Of a stretch of 64,000 nucleotides of DNA, positions 35,900 through 49,500 are shown piece by piece. The DNA lies in contig OX439004.1 in NCBI GenBank assembly GCA_949316495.1, forward strand, positions 15,102,536 to 15,166,535, in the 5' to 3' direction. Each line of letters opens with the position of its first letter. Position 1 is the stretch's first letter. This DNA comes from Amphiduros pacificus (taxonomy: Eukaryota > Annelida > Polychaeta > Phyllodocida > Hesionidae). The notes below the pieces were generated by a model, which was not told the origin of the DNA, did no database searches, and saw only the letters and a list, made by a program, of their open reading frames with translations. Position numbers and translations under genes: made by a program.

Positions 35900-38800
35900 G
35901 GGGCAATAGCCTCTTTTTTAAATTTCTAATAATCAGTTCAAACATTACCTCATTCACATCACATATTTATCTACTTCTCACAAAGGACAGCTCAACTCAC
36001 ATATTTAACCAGCAAGCAGAAGCCAAACACAAATTTAAACAGTTTCACAAAACCCAGATATCAAACTGATCATGTGATGGTATGAAACACCATATTGTAG
36101 CATTATTTAACCCTATTTGAATGTAAATATTGTCAAAAAGAAATGTATCGGTCAGATGCTGGTATTGAGAACATGGGTGCAAAGTGAGAGTTGGTCTGGT
36201 TTGTGAATTTCATAATTATTTAAATTCATCAAACACCCTTTATTATTTTGATCAAGATGACCTGAATTTGTTTTGTGTATCAACAAAATAAATGTATCAG
36301 TCGCTGTAATTAATGCAATCGCACTGCAGTACTAATTCGTCTGGGATTGCCTCTGATCATATATATCAAGTATAAATTTGATCCTAAATATACAGAGAAT
36401 TTCAATTTTGGTTGCTTGTTGACAGGGTTCTATTTCCGTTTTATATATTCTCCCAAAATGTATGAAATAATGTAAACATTTATCGAAATCAAGTTAAACA
36501 AGTCCGCCTTCAAGGCAATGATATTATTCAAAGTGATTTATTAGACTAATGATAACAGGATAATAGGTAAGATTTGGATGCTAAGATTTGGATGTCAGAT
36601 AAATAGATATACATCCATGTATATGTAAATCCTCTTTTCAGTGTGGAACCTTTGCTAGCTCTGGCACTGGAACACCAAACATGGACCAGTTAAGGCTCTG
36701 TGCTGACACATGAACCCAATGGCTTTGATTAAGTTAAAATATATATTCACCCAAAATCACCACTAATGTCAATAGAGGGAGACACTAGCTGGATGCCATG
36801 TCAAATTAGAAGTCAAATTTGGTACTAAACCCAAACTAAATGCTACTGGCACAGAATAGAAATGGAAAACTCCAAATTAGGATATAGAAACAGGAAGAAA
36901 TGAAAATAGTAAATGAGAGATTATGTCAAATGTGAGATTCAAATGAAGTTGAAGATGAAATACCCTTTATATGCAACTGCAATGCATATGATATATTAAG
37001 AAATGACTTATATGGTAAGGTAATATCTAGAAATGATAATTTTAACTCTTTAAGAAACCAAGAAAAAATGTCTACATATTGTAAAGGGGAAATTAATATC
37101 TGTATACCTTGAAAGTACTTGGCTAAAAGATCAGAAATATATATATATATTAATGTGGTTCATGTGGATATCATGTGGGTACCATACATGATGTATGTAT
37201 GAAGGGTATTACTTCACTTGAAAGGAAAATATGGAAAGTCTCATATGGTTATCTGAAGAAGGGGATATAGCTCCAGGTCTCCTTGCCTCCACCTTTGGGA
37301 CAAGGTTACAGTCAGATCACCTTGTATGACAAAAAAAGAAGATATGGTGATTTTGATCCTGATATTCACTGGTATGGAATTTCTGACATGAGCCCTCCTC
37401 CGGTTCAGTTATTCTGTCCTCAAGCCTCAATATGTGGGTTGGTATTTACGTTATTTCGAAACCCCACAAATTTGAGTAATTTGAGTGTTTTTTAATAACT
37501 AGATACAAAACCATATATGGCTTGGCTGGCCCACCCACCACCCCACTTAAAAGATCAAAATTAAATATGACGATTTTGGCCGGCTACGAAGATGAGGTGA
37601 GGTTGACAGTGACGTCACTTGGTCAGGTGACAGTGTGGTGGGCGGATCAAAATAAAGAAATAATCTTGGACACTTTTAATGTTAAAATAGAATATCACAT
37701 TATTCAACATGTAGTTAAATCAGGATAAAATATGTTTGTTTTAATGTGGTTCATATCGAAGCAAGATAAACATTTATTAATTTTATTTCGAAGGAGATTT
37801 ATAATAATATGAATAGAATATTAACAAAAATAAGGTTATACAATATATTCATGTAAGACCTTCAAATAAAACAAAAGAAATATTCTTTTTTCATTTCGGG
37901 GTAGGTTTATTTTGGCGGAAAAGTGGCCATTATTTCAGATAACTTGCATCGCCATGCTTACCTCATAGCGTGCGCAGAAATCATGCTTGTGCAAAGTTTG
38001 AATTAATGAGGGGAGAAATATGAGAAGCCAGAAATAAGCTTATAATAAAGCATACCTTTAATTGAGCAAACCTTTTAATGATTGTGGCATGGTAATTGAA
38101 ATGTGTTGTATGAAGCCCTGTGAGCGATATATCAGATATGTCTAATAGTATAAGAGCCTCAGTGAATCTATATATAATTCATATCATCTATTTCTGATTA
38201 ATATTACCCATATAATCTCCAATCATCAGGATATATGCTATCTGGTATATTAAATATAAAACTCTGTGGGATATGAGCCTTGAAAGGTTATGATAACATT
38301 GTACCATGAGATTGCGATTTGTCTGCCCCTGAGCTCTCAGGCATATCATTTCTAATCTATTGTCAATAAGACCAAAATACATTAAGTTTAATGCAAGAAT
38401 GTTCCATATGTGGGAGTGATAGGAGGTAGATACCCCTGTAGATGAGACAGGTGCCACGATATTATCATTATTTAACAATGCAAATCTAAAAAAGGCACTT
38501 TAGACCAAGTTTCCCATGCTGGTAACAATCGATTTTTTTTTCAGCAAAAAGCAAGGACAATGTACTGTTATGAACTAAAGCAGGTTTGTTAGAAGTCATG
38601 GAAACGTACAGTGAGGAGGCGAATGAAGAACTCTGAACTCACAGTAAAAACAATCAACAAACCTATAAATGCATACGCACTAATCAGGAACGATATCAGG
38701 AAGATAGAATGATAGTCAAGAATATAGGGGCATATACCATCATATAAACTCTTTATTTATGGCCGCAGCGACTGAAAATGTTTCCAACAAATGGGAACCA

Positions 38801-39690
38801 AACACATGCAACTTTCAGCAAAGTTATCACATGTCACGCTCCCATCATAGTCAACTTTATTAAAAATTAGACAGTGTGTACACTTTTTTTACAAAAGTAA
38901 CGGCCATGGGTCATGACACAATAGATCAGAGAGTAGAAGCTGCACAGATCCTCTGGAATTCTCGGGTTCAGTTACCAGCCATGTCGGCATTGCATTTACG
39001 TAATAATGTCGCACATGATCTATTACAAGATATAATACATTGTAATGATGTCCTGTCTTTTGGATGTATCACTGGGCGCCACATATCGCATATAAATCCA
39101 GGAAAGCACTGTATAATTAAGTCGGATGTGGGAAGCTGTCTTATAGCATTCTGAACCCACGTGTCTACATGTTTATTAAGTGAATTATGGGTAGGGGAAG
39201 CCCTGTGAAACTACCATCTGCCAAGGTGACTTGCAGGCACATCTACCGCCCAACTGACAATGCAATGAACAGCACCATTAATACTATCATCACACATCGT
39301 AGACCTTAACTAATTTGTGTTACTCATCAGGAGAAATGACAGACATAGGCCTATAATGCTTTTACTGTGTGGGACCCGTCTACAGTGATTCAGTATTTTG
39401 TAAATAAAATTTTGCCAGTGACTTTGAAATGGCCTTTAAATGACTTTGAAAATAAAACTGTTTCCGTGGATTATACTATAAATTCCAATATTCAATCATC
39501 TGCATCTTTCAGAAACGAACTTATAGAGTTTTTAATCATCACAAATTTGGACCAATCTGCAAGAGAACGAAGAGGAAATCTTGATATGCTGAGCTATTTT
39601 GAAAAAATATCTCTTATAACTTATTGTTGTTTAATTTATGAAAATGTATACCATACTGCATAGACAAAAAATCATAAAGTGATAAAAATA
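35900..39690. other. Long stretch without supported genes
   Basis: It contains the likely promoter of NXPE-like gene 1 at its left end. Open frames up to 98 codons (for example 39367-39663 and 38188-38478) show no domain I recognise. No repeat family was identified by eye except short TA runs near 37140. Confidence 0.4.
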
Positions 39691-39697
39691 ATAATAA

Positions 39698-39837
<140 letters not shown>

Positions 39838-39839
39838 CG

Positions 39840-41125
39840 GTATTTTCATCAATACAGTTTCTCACCTGTGCAAGGTGATTTAAGTATGATTTCAGAAAAT
39901 AGCACCCAATAAGTTGATCTAATCATAAAAGTACATAAGAAATGATAATAAAATCTTATAGTATACGAAAATGATGTGCCAAATTTGCAATAGAAAAAAA
40001 TCAGGTGACAAAAAATGTATTAAATGTAATTACAAATGGATCCCCTTATTGAGTAGCTTATATCGGTCTGCATTTTTTTAGATATTCAATTTGTTCTGCG
40101 ATAAGAGGAAGATGCTAAAGTCATTTCTTAAATATGCATATAAATTGGATAATACCATTTCTAGTGATGATGAATACAATATATGAGGGCCCGTTAGTTT
40201 CCTAGTTGTGTGGTCATATTGTATCATTTTCTCATATTTGGGAGATTATTAACATGAATCCCAAGTTTATTGATGTAATCTGTCCCACACAGACTCCCAC
40301 ACTTTTGTAGACCATTAGGCTCTTGAGAAATATTGATGCAATCTTCGTTATTGTTGTTGTTATTCATGCAATTTCTATATCTACTTTGAAAGCGTTGAAT
40401 GGCAAAACGAATACAAATTGACGTGTGGAACACACCATTCGGGTTAATTTAAACAAAGTTGAACTGTAGGATTTGTACACTGACTGACCGGCATCTATAT
40501 GAAAGTCAAGACACTGAGATGTACACCTTTATAATTCTGTCAAAAATTTTAATAAAAAACTGAATCAAAGTGAACTGGAACCACCCAGACAATATGAGCA
40601 AGATACCCATAGCTGAGAAAGGCGATCAAATTTACAGCCCATTATCATGATTATGTCTTTTTAATAAGAGATCAAAAGATATCATTAAATTTACCTTATT
40701 ACAGAAGGTATTGCGGTTTCTCCTGCCTTTGTTATTTGAGCCTTGGTGTCCTGTCAGTGGCAACTATTCAAAGTTTTGGCTTCATATCGGACTTTGATAG
40801 CTTAGTTTCTTCTGCTTGTTATTGTTGTGTGTTCAAAGCCAGAAAACACTCCACGCATTGCCTAGTGTCAACGATATGTCTTAAAGGCAACACATTGTGG
40901 GAGTGTGGCCTCATATGGCTTCATACATTTTGTTAATTATGTTTCTTTTAATGACTCAATCACTGTTTTTAATTATTAGTGGTATAATAATAGACCAACT
41001 TTAGTGCATTCAAAAGACATTCCGCCAAACGATGAATTCATTTATGATCTGAGAAATAAATGGTAGAAAATAAAGTTCACAAGATATCTTTGATGTTTCC
41101 TTACCACATCTGCCAATTCTACCAG
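39840..41125. other. Unannotated non-coding stretch
   Basis: No exon or repeat recognised up to the 27-bp array. Confidence 0.4.
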
Positions 41126-41130
41126 AATGA

Positions 41131-42549
41131 TTCAATGCTGGTAAGCTCAGATAATGATTCAATGCTAGTAAGCTCAGATAATGATTCAATGCTAGTAAGC
41201 TCAGAGAATGATTCAATGCTGGTAAGCTCAGAGAATGATTCAATGCTGGTAAGCTCAGAAAATGATTCAATGCTGGTAAGCTCAGAGAATGATCCTATGC
41301 CAGTAAGCTCAGAAAATGATTCAATGCTGGCAAGCTTAGAAAATGATTCGATGCTGGTAAGCTCAGAGCATGATTCAATGCTGGCAAGCTCAGAGAATGA
41401 GTCAATGCTGGTAAGCTCAGAGAATGAGGCAATGCTGGAAAGCTTAGAAAATGATTCAATGCTGGTAAGCTCAGAGAATGGTTCAATGCTGGCAAGCTCA
41501 GAAAATGATTCAGTGCTAGCAAGCTCAGAGAATGATTCAATGCTGGTAAGCTCAGAGAATGAGGCAATGCTGGCAAGCTTAGAAAATGATTCAATGCTGG
41601 TAAGCTCAGAGAATGGTTCAATGCTGGCAAGCTCAGAAAATGATTCAGTGCTAGCAAGCTCAGAGAATGATTCAATGCTGGTAAGCTCAGAGAATGATTC
41701 AATGCTGGTAAACTCAGAGAATGAGTCAATGCTGGCAAGCTCAGAAAATGATTCGATGCTGGTAAGCTCAGAGAATGATTCAATGCTGGCAAGCTCAGAG
41801 AATGATTCAATGCTGGTAAGCTCAGAGCATGATTCAATGCTGGCAAGCTCAGAGAATGATTCAATGCTGGTAAACTCAGAGAATGAGTCAATGCTGGCAA
41901 GCTTAGAAAATGATTCGATGCTGGTAAGCTCAGAGAATGATTCAATGCTGGCAAGCTCAGAAAATGATTCGATGCTGGTAAGCTCAGAGCATGATTCAAT
42001 GCTGGCAAGCTCAGAGAATGAGTCAATGCTGGTAAGCTCAGAAAATGATTCGATGCTGGTAAGCTCAGAGCATGATTCAATGCTGGCAAGCTCAGAGAAT
42101 GAGTCAATGCTGGTAAGCTCAGAAAATGATTCAATGCTGGTAAACTCAGAGAATGAGTCAATGCTGGCAAGCTTAGAAAATGATTCGATGCTGGTAAACT
42201 CAGAGAATGATTCAATGCTGGCAAGCTTAGAAAATGATTCAGTGCTAGCAAGCTCAGAGAATGATTCAATGTTGGTAAGCTCAGAGAATGATTCAATGCT
42301 GGTAAGCTCAGAAAATGATTCGATGCTGGTAAGCTCAGAGCATGATTCAATGCTGGCAAGCTCAGAGAATGAGTCAATGCTGGTAAGCTCAGAAAATGAT
42401 TCAATGCTGGTAAGCTCAGAGAATGATTCAATGTTGGTAAGCTCAGAAATTGATTCAATGTTAGCAAGCTCAGAGAATGGTTCAATGTTGATAAGCTCAG
42501 AGAATGATTCAATGTTGGTAAGCTCAGAAAATGATTCGATGCTGGTAAG
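41131..42549. repeat. 27-bp minisatellite, about 52 copies
   Basis: The unit starts TCAATGCTGGTAAGCTCAGA and ends GAATGAT, 27 bases. Substitutions fall at all codon positions (GTA/GCA, TCA/TTA, AAT/CAT, GAT/GAG/GGT), so no frame looks protected. Frames of 426 to 515 codons are open on both strands because 27 is a multiple of three. One plus frame would give repeats of NDSMLVSSE. I read it as non-coding. Its right edge abuts a SINE B fragment. Confidence 0.95.
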
Positions 42550-42554
42550 CAATA

Positions 42555-42665
42555 TATGTGGTTTGTGTTTATCATGTCTATGTGTTAATGCACAACAACC
42601 CTGGTGACAGGCTTCTATCTGACCTGAGTTAGCCTTCGACTTAATATCATACATTGATACGATAT
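42555..42665 (+). mobile_element. SINE family B, 3' fragment
   Basis: TGTGGTTTGTGTTTATCATG, CTATGTGTTAATGC and CCTGGTGACAGGCTTCTATCTG match 28782-28900 in order. The head is absent and the 27-bp array stands in its place. Confidence 0.55.
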
Positions 42666-42669
42666 TAAC

Positions 42670-42830
42670 TTGAAGATGTCAGAGGGATGTACAGTGTCCC
42701 GTAAGGACGTAAATGCAGTTGTATGTGAACAGGTTTCTCATTACTTTGGAAGTGAGAGTATGGCTGTGTGTTGTGACTGGGATAGCCAATGTGCATTATT
42801 ACCTCGTTGTGGTGGATTCTATTCGAGTTT
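42670..42830 (+). repeat. Dispersed repeat R5, copy a
   Basis: GCAGTTGTATGTGAACAGGT, TCTCATTACTTTGGAAGTGAGAGTAT, CAATGTGCA and TTGTGGTGGATTCTATTC match 49384-49500. Confidence 0.6.
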
Positions 42831-43037
42831 TTAATTTAAAAGATTGCATTCAATCTAAACTGCTGGAGAACGTTCTCCTGCTGTGTAACTTAGATGTAGG
42901 AAGAGTAAAAACAAACCACCTTGGATAAAAGCCCCTGGAAAATCACAATTCCTCTATTCAAATCCAAAATTAGGTTTATCAAAGACATTCAGAGATATTT
43001 AATTTTTTTGAGGGGGACATGAAATCGGAAATCAGAA

Positions 43038-43985
43038 TGACATGTCCCAAGATCAGACTGACATGTCCCAGGGGAGAATGGGAGGTCAGACAGACATGTC
43101 CCAAGGGGATTGGAGGACCAGACTGACATGTCCCAGGGGGATCAGACTGACATGTCCCAGGGGGATCAGACTGACATGTCCCAGGGGGATCAGACTGACA
43201 TGTCACAAGGGAGAATGGGAGATCAGATTGACATGTCCCAGGGGAGAATGGGAGATCAGACTGACATAGCCCAGGGGGATCAGACTGACATGTCCCAAGG
43301 GGATTGGAGGACCAGACTGACATGTCCCAGGGGGATCAGACTGACATGTCCCAGGGGGATCAGACTGACATGTCCCAGGGGGATCAGACTGACATGTCCC
43401 AGGGGAGAATGGGATATCAGACTGACATGTCACACGGGAGAATTGGAGATCAGACTGACATAGCCCAGGGGGATTAGACTGACATGTCCCAGGGGAGAAT
43501 GGGATATCAGACTGACATGTCACAAGGGAGAATTGGAGATCAGACTGACATAGCCCAGGGGGATTAGACTGACATGTCCATGGGGAGAATGGGAGATCAG
43601 GCTGATATAGCCCAGGGGGGTTGGAGGATCAGACTGGCATAGCCCAGGGGGATTGGAGGATCAGACTGACATAGCCCAGGGGGATTGGAGGATCTGACTG
43701 ACATGTCCCAGGGGGATTGGAGGATCTGACTGACATGTCCCAAGGGAGAATGGGAGATTAGACTGACATGTCCAAAGGGAGAATGGGAGATCAGACTGAC
43801 ATAGCCCAGGGGGATTGGAGGATCAGACTGGCATAGCCCAGAGGGAATTGGAGGATCAGACTGACATAGCCCAGGGGGATTGGAGGATCTGACTGACATG
43901 TCCCAAGGGAGAATGGGAGATCAGACTGACATGTCCCAGGGGGAATTGGAGGATCAGACTTACATGTCCCAGGGGACATAGCCAA
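43038..43985. repeat. 24/33-bp compound minisatellite
   Basis: A 24-base unit (ATCAGACTGACATGTCCCAG plus GGGG) is interspersed with a 33-base version carrying GAGAATGGG. The right half is more diverged (GGATTGGAGGATCAGACTG, with ACATAGCCCAG). Mixed multiples of three leave several frames open. The right end runs into a SINE A head. Confidence 0.93.
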
Positions 43986-43999
43986 GGGGGTATTGGGAG

Positions 44000-44095
44000 A
44001 CCAGACTGACATAGGCCCACGATCTTTGGATCACCACAGAGGAACTGGTGCTAATAAGCTGGCACTCTAACCAACTGCGCCACAGCCCGTGGCCC
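44000..44095 (-). mobile_element. SINE family A, tRNA-like head only
   Basis: On the minus strand it reads GGCTGTGGCGCAGTTGGTTA with GAGTGCCAGC, a very good A-box. Then follows AGCACCAGTTCCTCTGTGGT and a damaged B-box (AGATCGTGGGCC). The body and tail are missing, replaced by the minisatellite. Confidence 0.7.
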
Positions 44096-44179
44096 CGGAC
44101 CACCATGGACACAATAACAACTCTATCAATTCACTTTTTCAGTTAAATATCATACGACAGCACTGCATTTTGTTGTTTA

Positions 44180-44555
44180 ATTGCTGATACTATTTGCAAG
44201 GAACAACAAGGCATTGTCACACCCCACTGGGCACAAGTTTATAGTATTGTATGGGACATTATTGATTTTCATCATTCCCTCTCTTGGCTCACAGGCTTTT
44301 TGGATTTTTGTACAAGTGATCTCAGATTTGGGCAGAAATTTTAATTAAGGTAAGGCTAGGTTAAGTTTTGAAATGCTCAAGGTCAAAAAAGTAAAATTGA
44401 TAACCTTGTAATTGGAATAAAAATGATCTCATACAAGGTTGTGATTTAAGCTTTCATCCCTTTAGTTGTATATGAGTAAAGGGACAATTGACATTGCATT
44501 GATCACATAATTTCGTCACTATCATAGTTTTTCCGATTCCCTATGATTGACACAG
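44180..44555 (+). repeat. Dispersed repeat R3, copy b
   Basis: Aligned throughout with 4575-4985 (see there), same orientation, with a few small insertions. Confidence 0.6.
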
Positions 44556-44897
44556 ATCTTTTGAGCTCTCTACTACTACCGGTCCATAGGTATTCATTGG
44601 AGAGCTCTCCTGTTCACTTGTCTATATTTGATTCTATGTAATAATTCATGATGATGTATCAAGGAGGAAGCCAGATGTCCCAGACTGTACTGACTACTTG
44701 AGGCCAACTTGACCACAAATCTTCAAGTGTTTTTGAATTATTCAACATTGCTGTGTGGCCATTAAATGGCTTGAAATTGGCTGAAAGGTAAGATCCAAGG
44801 AGAGCAGGGCAGATTTCGTGCCAGACATCTTGGGTCTTTTCATCCCATCAGACCTCTTTTCAAATACAAATAATGTCATCATTTTCTTTGGAAGCCA

Positions 44898-45027
<130 letters not shown>

Positions 45028-45208
45028 CTATTCATATCTAAATATTTAAAGCAAAGTTGGCAATAACATATATATGATATAAAGAAATACAAGAAATGAA
45101 CATACAATATATATTTGTTGTACTGGACCATATGTTGGTTTATATAAACTAGTTTAGAAAAAACAGGAAGACTTGTATTTGATGATTTTTTAAAATATTT
45201 TAGTCTCT

Positions 45209-45214
45209 TTTATT
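45209..45214 (-). terminator. Poly(A) signal AATAAA of NXPE-like gene 2
   Basis: TTTATT on the plus strand, about 25 bases past the stop codon of the gene ending at 45239. This would give a very short 3' UTR. Confidence 0.45.
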
Positions 45215-45238
45215 TTTACAGATTAATTTCTGTCATAT

Positions 45239-46708
45239 TCACCATAAAGATGTTTGACATATGTACCATAAGAGCGCATGAGCAATTGCCTTGCCGACCT
45301 TTCCATCACTAGTCTTTTTTTGTGTCTCAGTACAGACATTATTACACCGTTCCATGTCAAAACAGAAATAATGGCCAGTGCAATCTTGTTCTTTATTCCT
45401 TATGCTAGAAGCAGAGAATGTGATACTAAATTGTTCAATTGTATATGGATCTAATCTGGATTTAATCCATTTGTTCAAAGCTTCTATGTTGTAGTTGTTT
45501 CTGTGCTTCCGGTGGATATTGAAATTATCAGGAAAACTGATGATATCATTCCATATTATACGTACCTTAGGATTATTATGTTTGAGGTCAGATATTATCT
45601 TGTTTATCTGGTATTTATCAAATGTTTCCTTAAACGTTGTTGTATCATGTTTTGCCAAATCCCACATACCAATGTTCAATACTACCAATATATTTTCATT
45701 GTTGTTATTTTCAATCAGTCCTTTTATCTCTTTGTTCAATACTTCAGCCAGATGGATCGGATATTCTGCTCTACTTTTGGTCACACTGACGGTTGAATTG
45801 AAAGTAGACAATTTCCACTTGAGATAATCACTCATATACTGTGAATGTGAGTCTCCTCTAAAAGCAATGTGGCCTATTTTAGACAGACATTTATCTAAAT
45901 ATGGATAAAAGTCTGGTTGAACCTTGCACTCATCAACAGCCAAATCATACTTCCTGACATCATTTGTCTTAATCCAGGTTGGCATTCCATCTGGATTTAT
46001 TTTACAGTTGGGGGTCATTAATAACCCATTTACTTTATCAATCATGCTGGGTTTAACCGATGTTTCCTGCAGACAAACCTTTCTTTGCTCCAAAAGTTTG
46101 GTAATTGGGTCAAGTCCTTTGTCAGCATATGCTTCATAATGTGTATACATGAGTATGACTGAGATGGTCACACATTTTTCCCAAAGTTGACATGATATAA
46201 GATACTGGCCATTGAAAAGGTCTAGGACTCCACATAGTCTGATGGTGACCCTGCCATTCATCTCCACTCGGAAATTACTGCCACCCTCAGTGAGTGATTT
46301 ATTTTGTGTTTCTTTAATTTCTATGACAATATCAGACACATTCTGCTGCCATTTTAAGAAATGCTCTACAGAAGATATATTCCTCATGTAGTGTTTGGAT
46401 AATGTATTTCCAGGAAATCGTCTGATCATTTGATGAAACGTATTCAATTTATATGTATAGCTGTATTTATCCAGATTGAAAACATTTGGTCCCCAAAATG
46501 AATGTTTTGGCAAAAGAGTGTTTTGGGGAATGTTCCTGTTTATTTTATAAAATGTGTTATTTTGATATGATATAAAACTATTTTTAATTCCATTGAATAC
46601 ACTTTTCCCCAAAAATAAATCTTTTTGCAAAACCCTAAAGTAAAGAATTAGCATGAATATTATCACAAATAACAGGAAAGAGAACAATTTTCCTTTTTGG
46701 TCAGACAT
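45239..46708 (-). CDS. NXPE-family-like type II membrane/secretory protein 2 (neurexophilin and PC-esterase domains)
   Basis: 489 residues in one coding exon, collinear with the protein at 33687-35153. Signal anchor at about 8-24 (LFSFLLFVIIFMLILYF) after QKGK. The neurexophilin-like region includes SLTEGGSNFRVEMNGRV and ISCQLWEKCVTISVILMYTH (172-191). The PC-esterase motif is HIAFRGDSHSQYM, GDSH at 285-288. The late DCTGHYFCF is at 442-450. The N-terminal 130 residues and the C-terminal half differ noticeably from paralogue 1, while residues about 136-200 and 235-262 are almost the same. On the coding strand an acceptor TTTTTCAG/AGT at 46862 and a donor CTCTG/GTAAGG ending an upstream non-coding exon at 47180 give a 318-base 5' UTR intron, matching gene 1. 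Biochemical function unknown. Confidence 0.85.
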   Translation of the reverse strand: MSDQKGKLFSFLLFVIIFMLILYFRVLQKDLFLGKSVFNGIKNSFISYQNNTFYKINRNIPQNTLLPKHSFWGPNVFNLDKYSYTYKLNTFHQMIRRFPGNTLSKHYMRNISSVEHFLKWQQNVSDIVIEIKETQNKSLTEGGSNFRVEMNGRVTIRLCGVLDLFNGQYLISCQLWEKCVTISVILMYTHYEAYADKGLDPITKLLEQRKVCLQETSVKPSMIDKVNGLLMTPNCKINPDGMPTWIKTNDVRKYDLAVDECKVQPDFYPYLDKCLSKIGHIAFRGDSHSQYMSDYLKWKLSTFNSTVSVTKSRAEYPIHLAEVLNKEIKGLIENNNNENILVVLNIGMWDLAKHDTTTFKETFDKYQINKIISDLKHNNPKVRIIWNDIISFPDNFNIHRKHRNNYNIEALNKWIKSRLDPYTIEQFSITFSASSIRNKEQDCTGHYFCFDMERCNNVCTETQKKTSDGKVGKAIAHALLWYICQTSLW

Positions 46709-46861
46709 AGCACGTACTAATGATTAAAGAAATAATATTTCTCGTTTTAAATGAATATCCGAAGCTAGTGTATATATTATTCATTTGTGTATGTAATTAT
46801 AGCTCCTGTGATGTAAAAGCTGGGATACAAAGGCGTGTTATTCCCTCTTAGAAGAAATACT

Positions 46862-47179
46862 CTGAAAAACACATCATAACAAAAATACTGTTTATCAATA
46901 TTTCAATAACAATATAGTACTTATAACAGTGGACCAAATGTTTTGTTTTTTATATCAAAAACCTATACTACACACCTCAAAATTGATTTCTTACTCTTGT
47001 ACAAACACGTGAAAACTTAAGATTAAAGTATCAAATGTAATGAGTTCATGATTTAGATTATTTTAAAGTTAAAACTTGTATATGTTACACGTTTTGAAAG
47101 ATCAGAGTTAAAATTCAATAAATATCCCACTGCCTTGTACAGCAAAGATATTTCTTAATTTTATGAAAAGGATCCTTAC
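46862..47179 (-). other. 5' UTR intron of NXPE-like gene 2
   Basis: Donor GTAAGG at 47179 and acceptor TGTGTTTTTCAG at 46862 on the minus strand. The upstream exon (47180 to about 47280) is similar to that of gene 1, so the exon-intron structure predates the duplication. Confidence 0.6.
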
Positions 47180-47284
47180 CAGAGGCAGTCCATGCAGTGT
47201 TATTGTTCAGCCATCCAAACAGCATTTTCTCAGGTATTGACTCCATGCATTGTAACTGGGACAACAGCTTTATGACCAATTGGT

Positions 47285-49300
47285 AGAGGTAGTTTAAAGC
47301 TGGAAAAATATTGGTTTAGCATAAATGAGTATCTCGAATGGTCGCAATGGATAGTTCATCTGAACTAAATCAAGTATTATTTATTCATCTATCATTCCTT
47401 AGCACGGCATGGTTAATACAAGGCTCTGCCTTATCACCAGCTTTGAGTGCAATTAGTTTTCCTACATGCACCTGTGTCATGCTATACATGCAAGCACCAA
47501 TCAGTTTTAATGTTGTTGATCACTCATCTTTGGCACTTGCTCAAGTAAATATCTGATTATCCTCTGGAATTAAAAAGGTGTCGTAGGTATAGTCTGAAAT
47601 TATAATGTCTCAGATCCTAATTATATCTTATTGGAACAAACTTCTGTATTCATGTCATGTCTGATTTGGACGAAAATTCAGTGGCATGAAGAATATTCCT
47701 CACTCATACTAGATAGATATTGAATATATTTTTGCCGTTATTGCCAATATGTATGGCTATTACACTGGAATATATCATATTTAACATACATTTTTCTTAT
47801 GAAATTATCATTGAGATGGGACCTATCTAATGTTTTGATATTGTAACCCCAAACATTCCTATGGTGGCATAGTGTCAAACCTACATGATCGAAAAAGGAA
47901 TAAAATGATCCATTTAACTCTTCCATCTTGAAAGATGATTTATGATCCTAAAATAGATAAATGGGAACTTTTATTTATAGTAGCCATCAGGTTTAAAACG
48001 TAAAAAGTAACTGTTACAGACCGTCATTGTAGGTACCATGATGAACACTAAAGTTTCGATGTCTAGGCAATATTGATTTCTTAAGTATAGATTCAAAGGT
48101 ATTGATTAGTCGGTTGAATCCTGAGAGAGTACAAAACAAATAAACGTGCTCACATACTCTCCTAGTAAATGTTGTGTTAATGAATCATTTGAATTTTGAG
48201 GTGTGATTCAAGCCTTTTAATAATCTACATTCTATATGTTCTATCACAATGTATGTAGTGTAAGTTCATACCAAGATTATTCATAATCAAATATGGTCAG
48301 TCATTACAGCTTTCAAGGCAATGTAATAATACAGAGTGATCTATGATACTACTGATGTCATATGCAGATATTTGAAATTGGAAGACAGACGATACCTTCC
48401 CTCTTGGTGACAACCCTTGGGTCGTTACAATTCTAATACAAGATTAAAATCTCTTTCACAAGATACATCTTTATTTAAAATATGGACATATCAATAAATT
48501 GTATGCCTGTAACTTATTTTCGTTTTGTCAAGACAGGACAACTGCCAATAAGGTCATCAGAGGCCTTATATTTTCTGTAAGCATATCTGACATGTGAAGC
48601 TTATATTCAAACAATTTTGGCCTGACGCACTGTGCCCATCTGCCTATATATAGAGAGGGGCCCGTCACCCTCACTTTCTCATAGCCTCAACCCCATTAGT
48701 GCTAATGACCAAGGCCGGATGGACGTTATTGCTTACAGTCTAATAGGGATGTCTACATAGGTTTAGTGACCACATTAGCTGGATCAACACCCGCCCATTA
48801 TCTACTTGGTCAACACCACGTATCTATCTGGTCTTCATCACATATCTATCAATACATAAACAAATTCAATGTACTAGTCTATTAATATCATTCTTTGGTA
48901 CAGTGTTCTTAACTTTTGACAGATAATATGATACCGACCTTCAATAGAAGCAAACACAATGTTAGACTTCTGCAGAGAATAACCACCTTTTGAATAAGAA
49001 ATACAATTATAATGATTTGGCCTTTGAAACCGATTGAATCTGTTTAGTCTGTACGCATGACCTTTAAATCAGTCTGGAGTCTCGGATGAAATATTCATTA
49101 ATGAGAAAGAAATCGAAGTCTGAACACAACTAGGACAGGTAATTGGGTCAAGTCTTGGCCATACAGCCAAACCCTATCAACAATAACTCTTTGAACAGAT
49201 ATATAAGGATTTTACTAGTCTTAGATTATTTCGCTGGTCTTAGAAGCAAGCCTTCTTCTTAGCCTTCTTCAATTTAAATAATCCCCTGAGACTAAATTAA
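47285..49300. other. Long stretch without supported genes
   Basis: Left end should hold the promoter of NXPE-like gene 2. No exon, RNA gene or repeat family recognised elsewhere. Confidence 0.4.
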
Positions 49301-49309
49301 TCTAAACAT

Positions 49310-49500
49310 GTCAAAGCAAATGTACAGTATCACTCTGTATAGTTAATATTGGCAGGAACACAGAGATAAATCAGTGATTAATTGCAGTTGTGTGTGGGCA
49401 GGTATCTCATTACTTTGGAAGTGTGAGTATAGCTCGGGATGTCAGTGAGAGAGTCAATGTGCAACTTTAACTCATTGTGGTGCATTCCATTCTCAATTCT
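49310..49500 (+). repeat. Dispersed repeat R5, copy b
   Basis: GCAGTTGTGTGTGGGCAGGT, TCTCATTACTTTGGAAGTGTGAGTAT, CAATGTGCA and CTCATTGTGGTGCATTCCAT match 42711-42830. Its end is nearly the same as the 46-bp unit of the array 400 bases downstream. Confidence 0.6.

Noticed and set aside
41060-42654. Repeat protein NDSMLVSSE (515 codons) and its antisense frame
   Set aside because: 27-bp minisatellite with substitutions at all codon positions and both strands open; no signal peptide or domain outside the repeat.
43042-44012. Frames reading DQTDMSQG on plus and proline-rich repeats on minus
   Set aside because: 24/33-bp minisatellite, no coding context.
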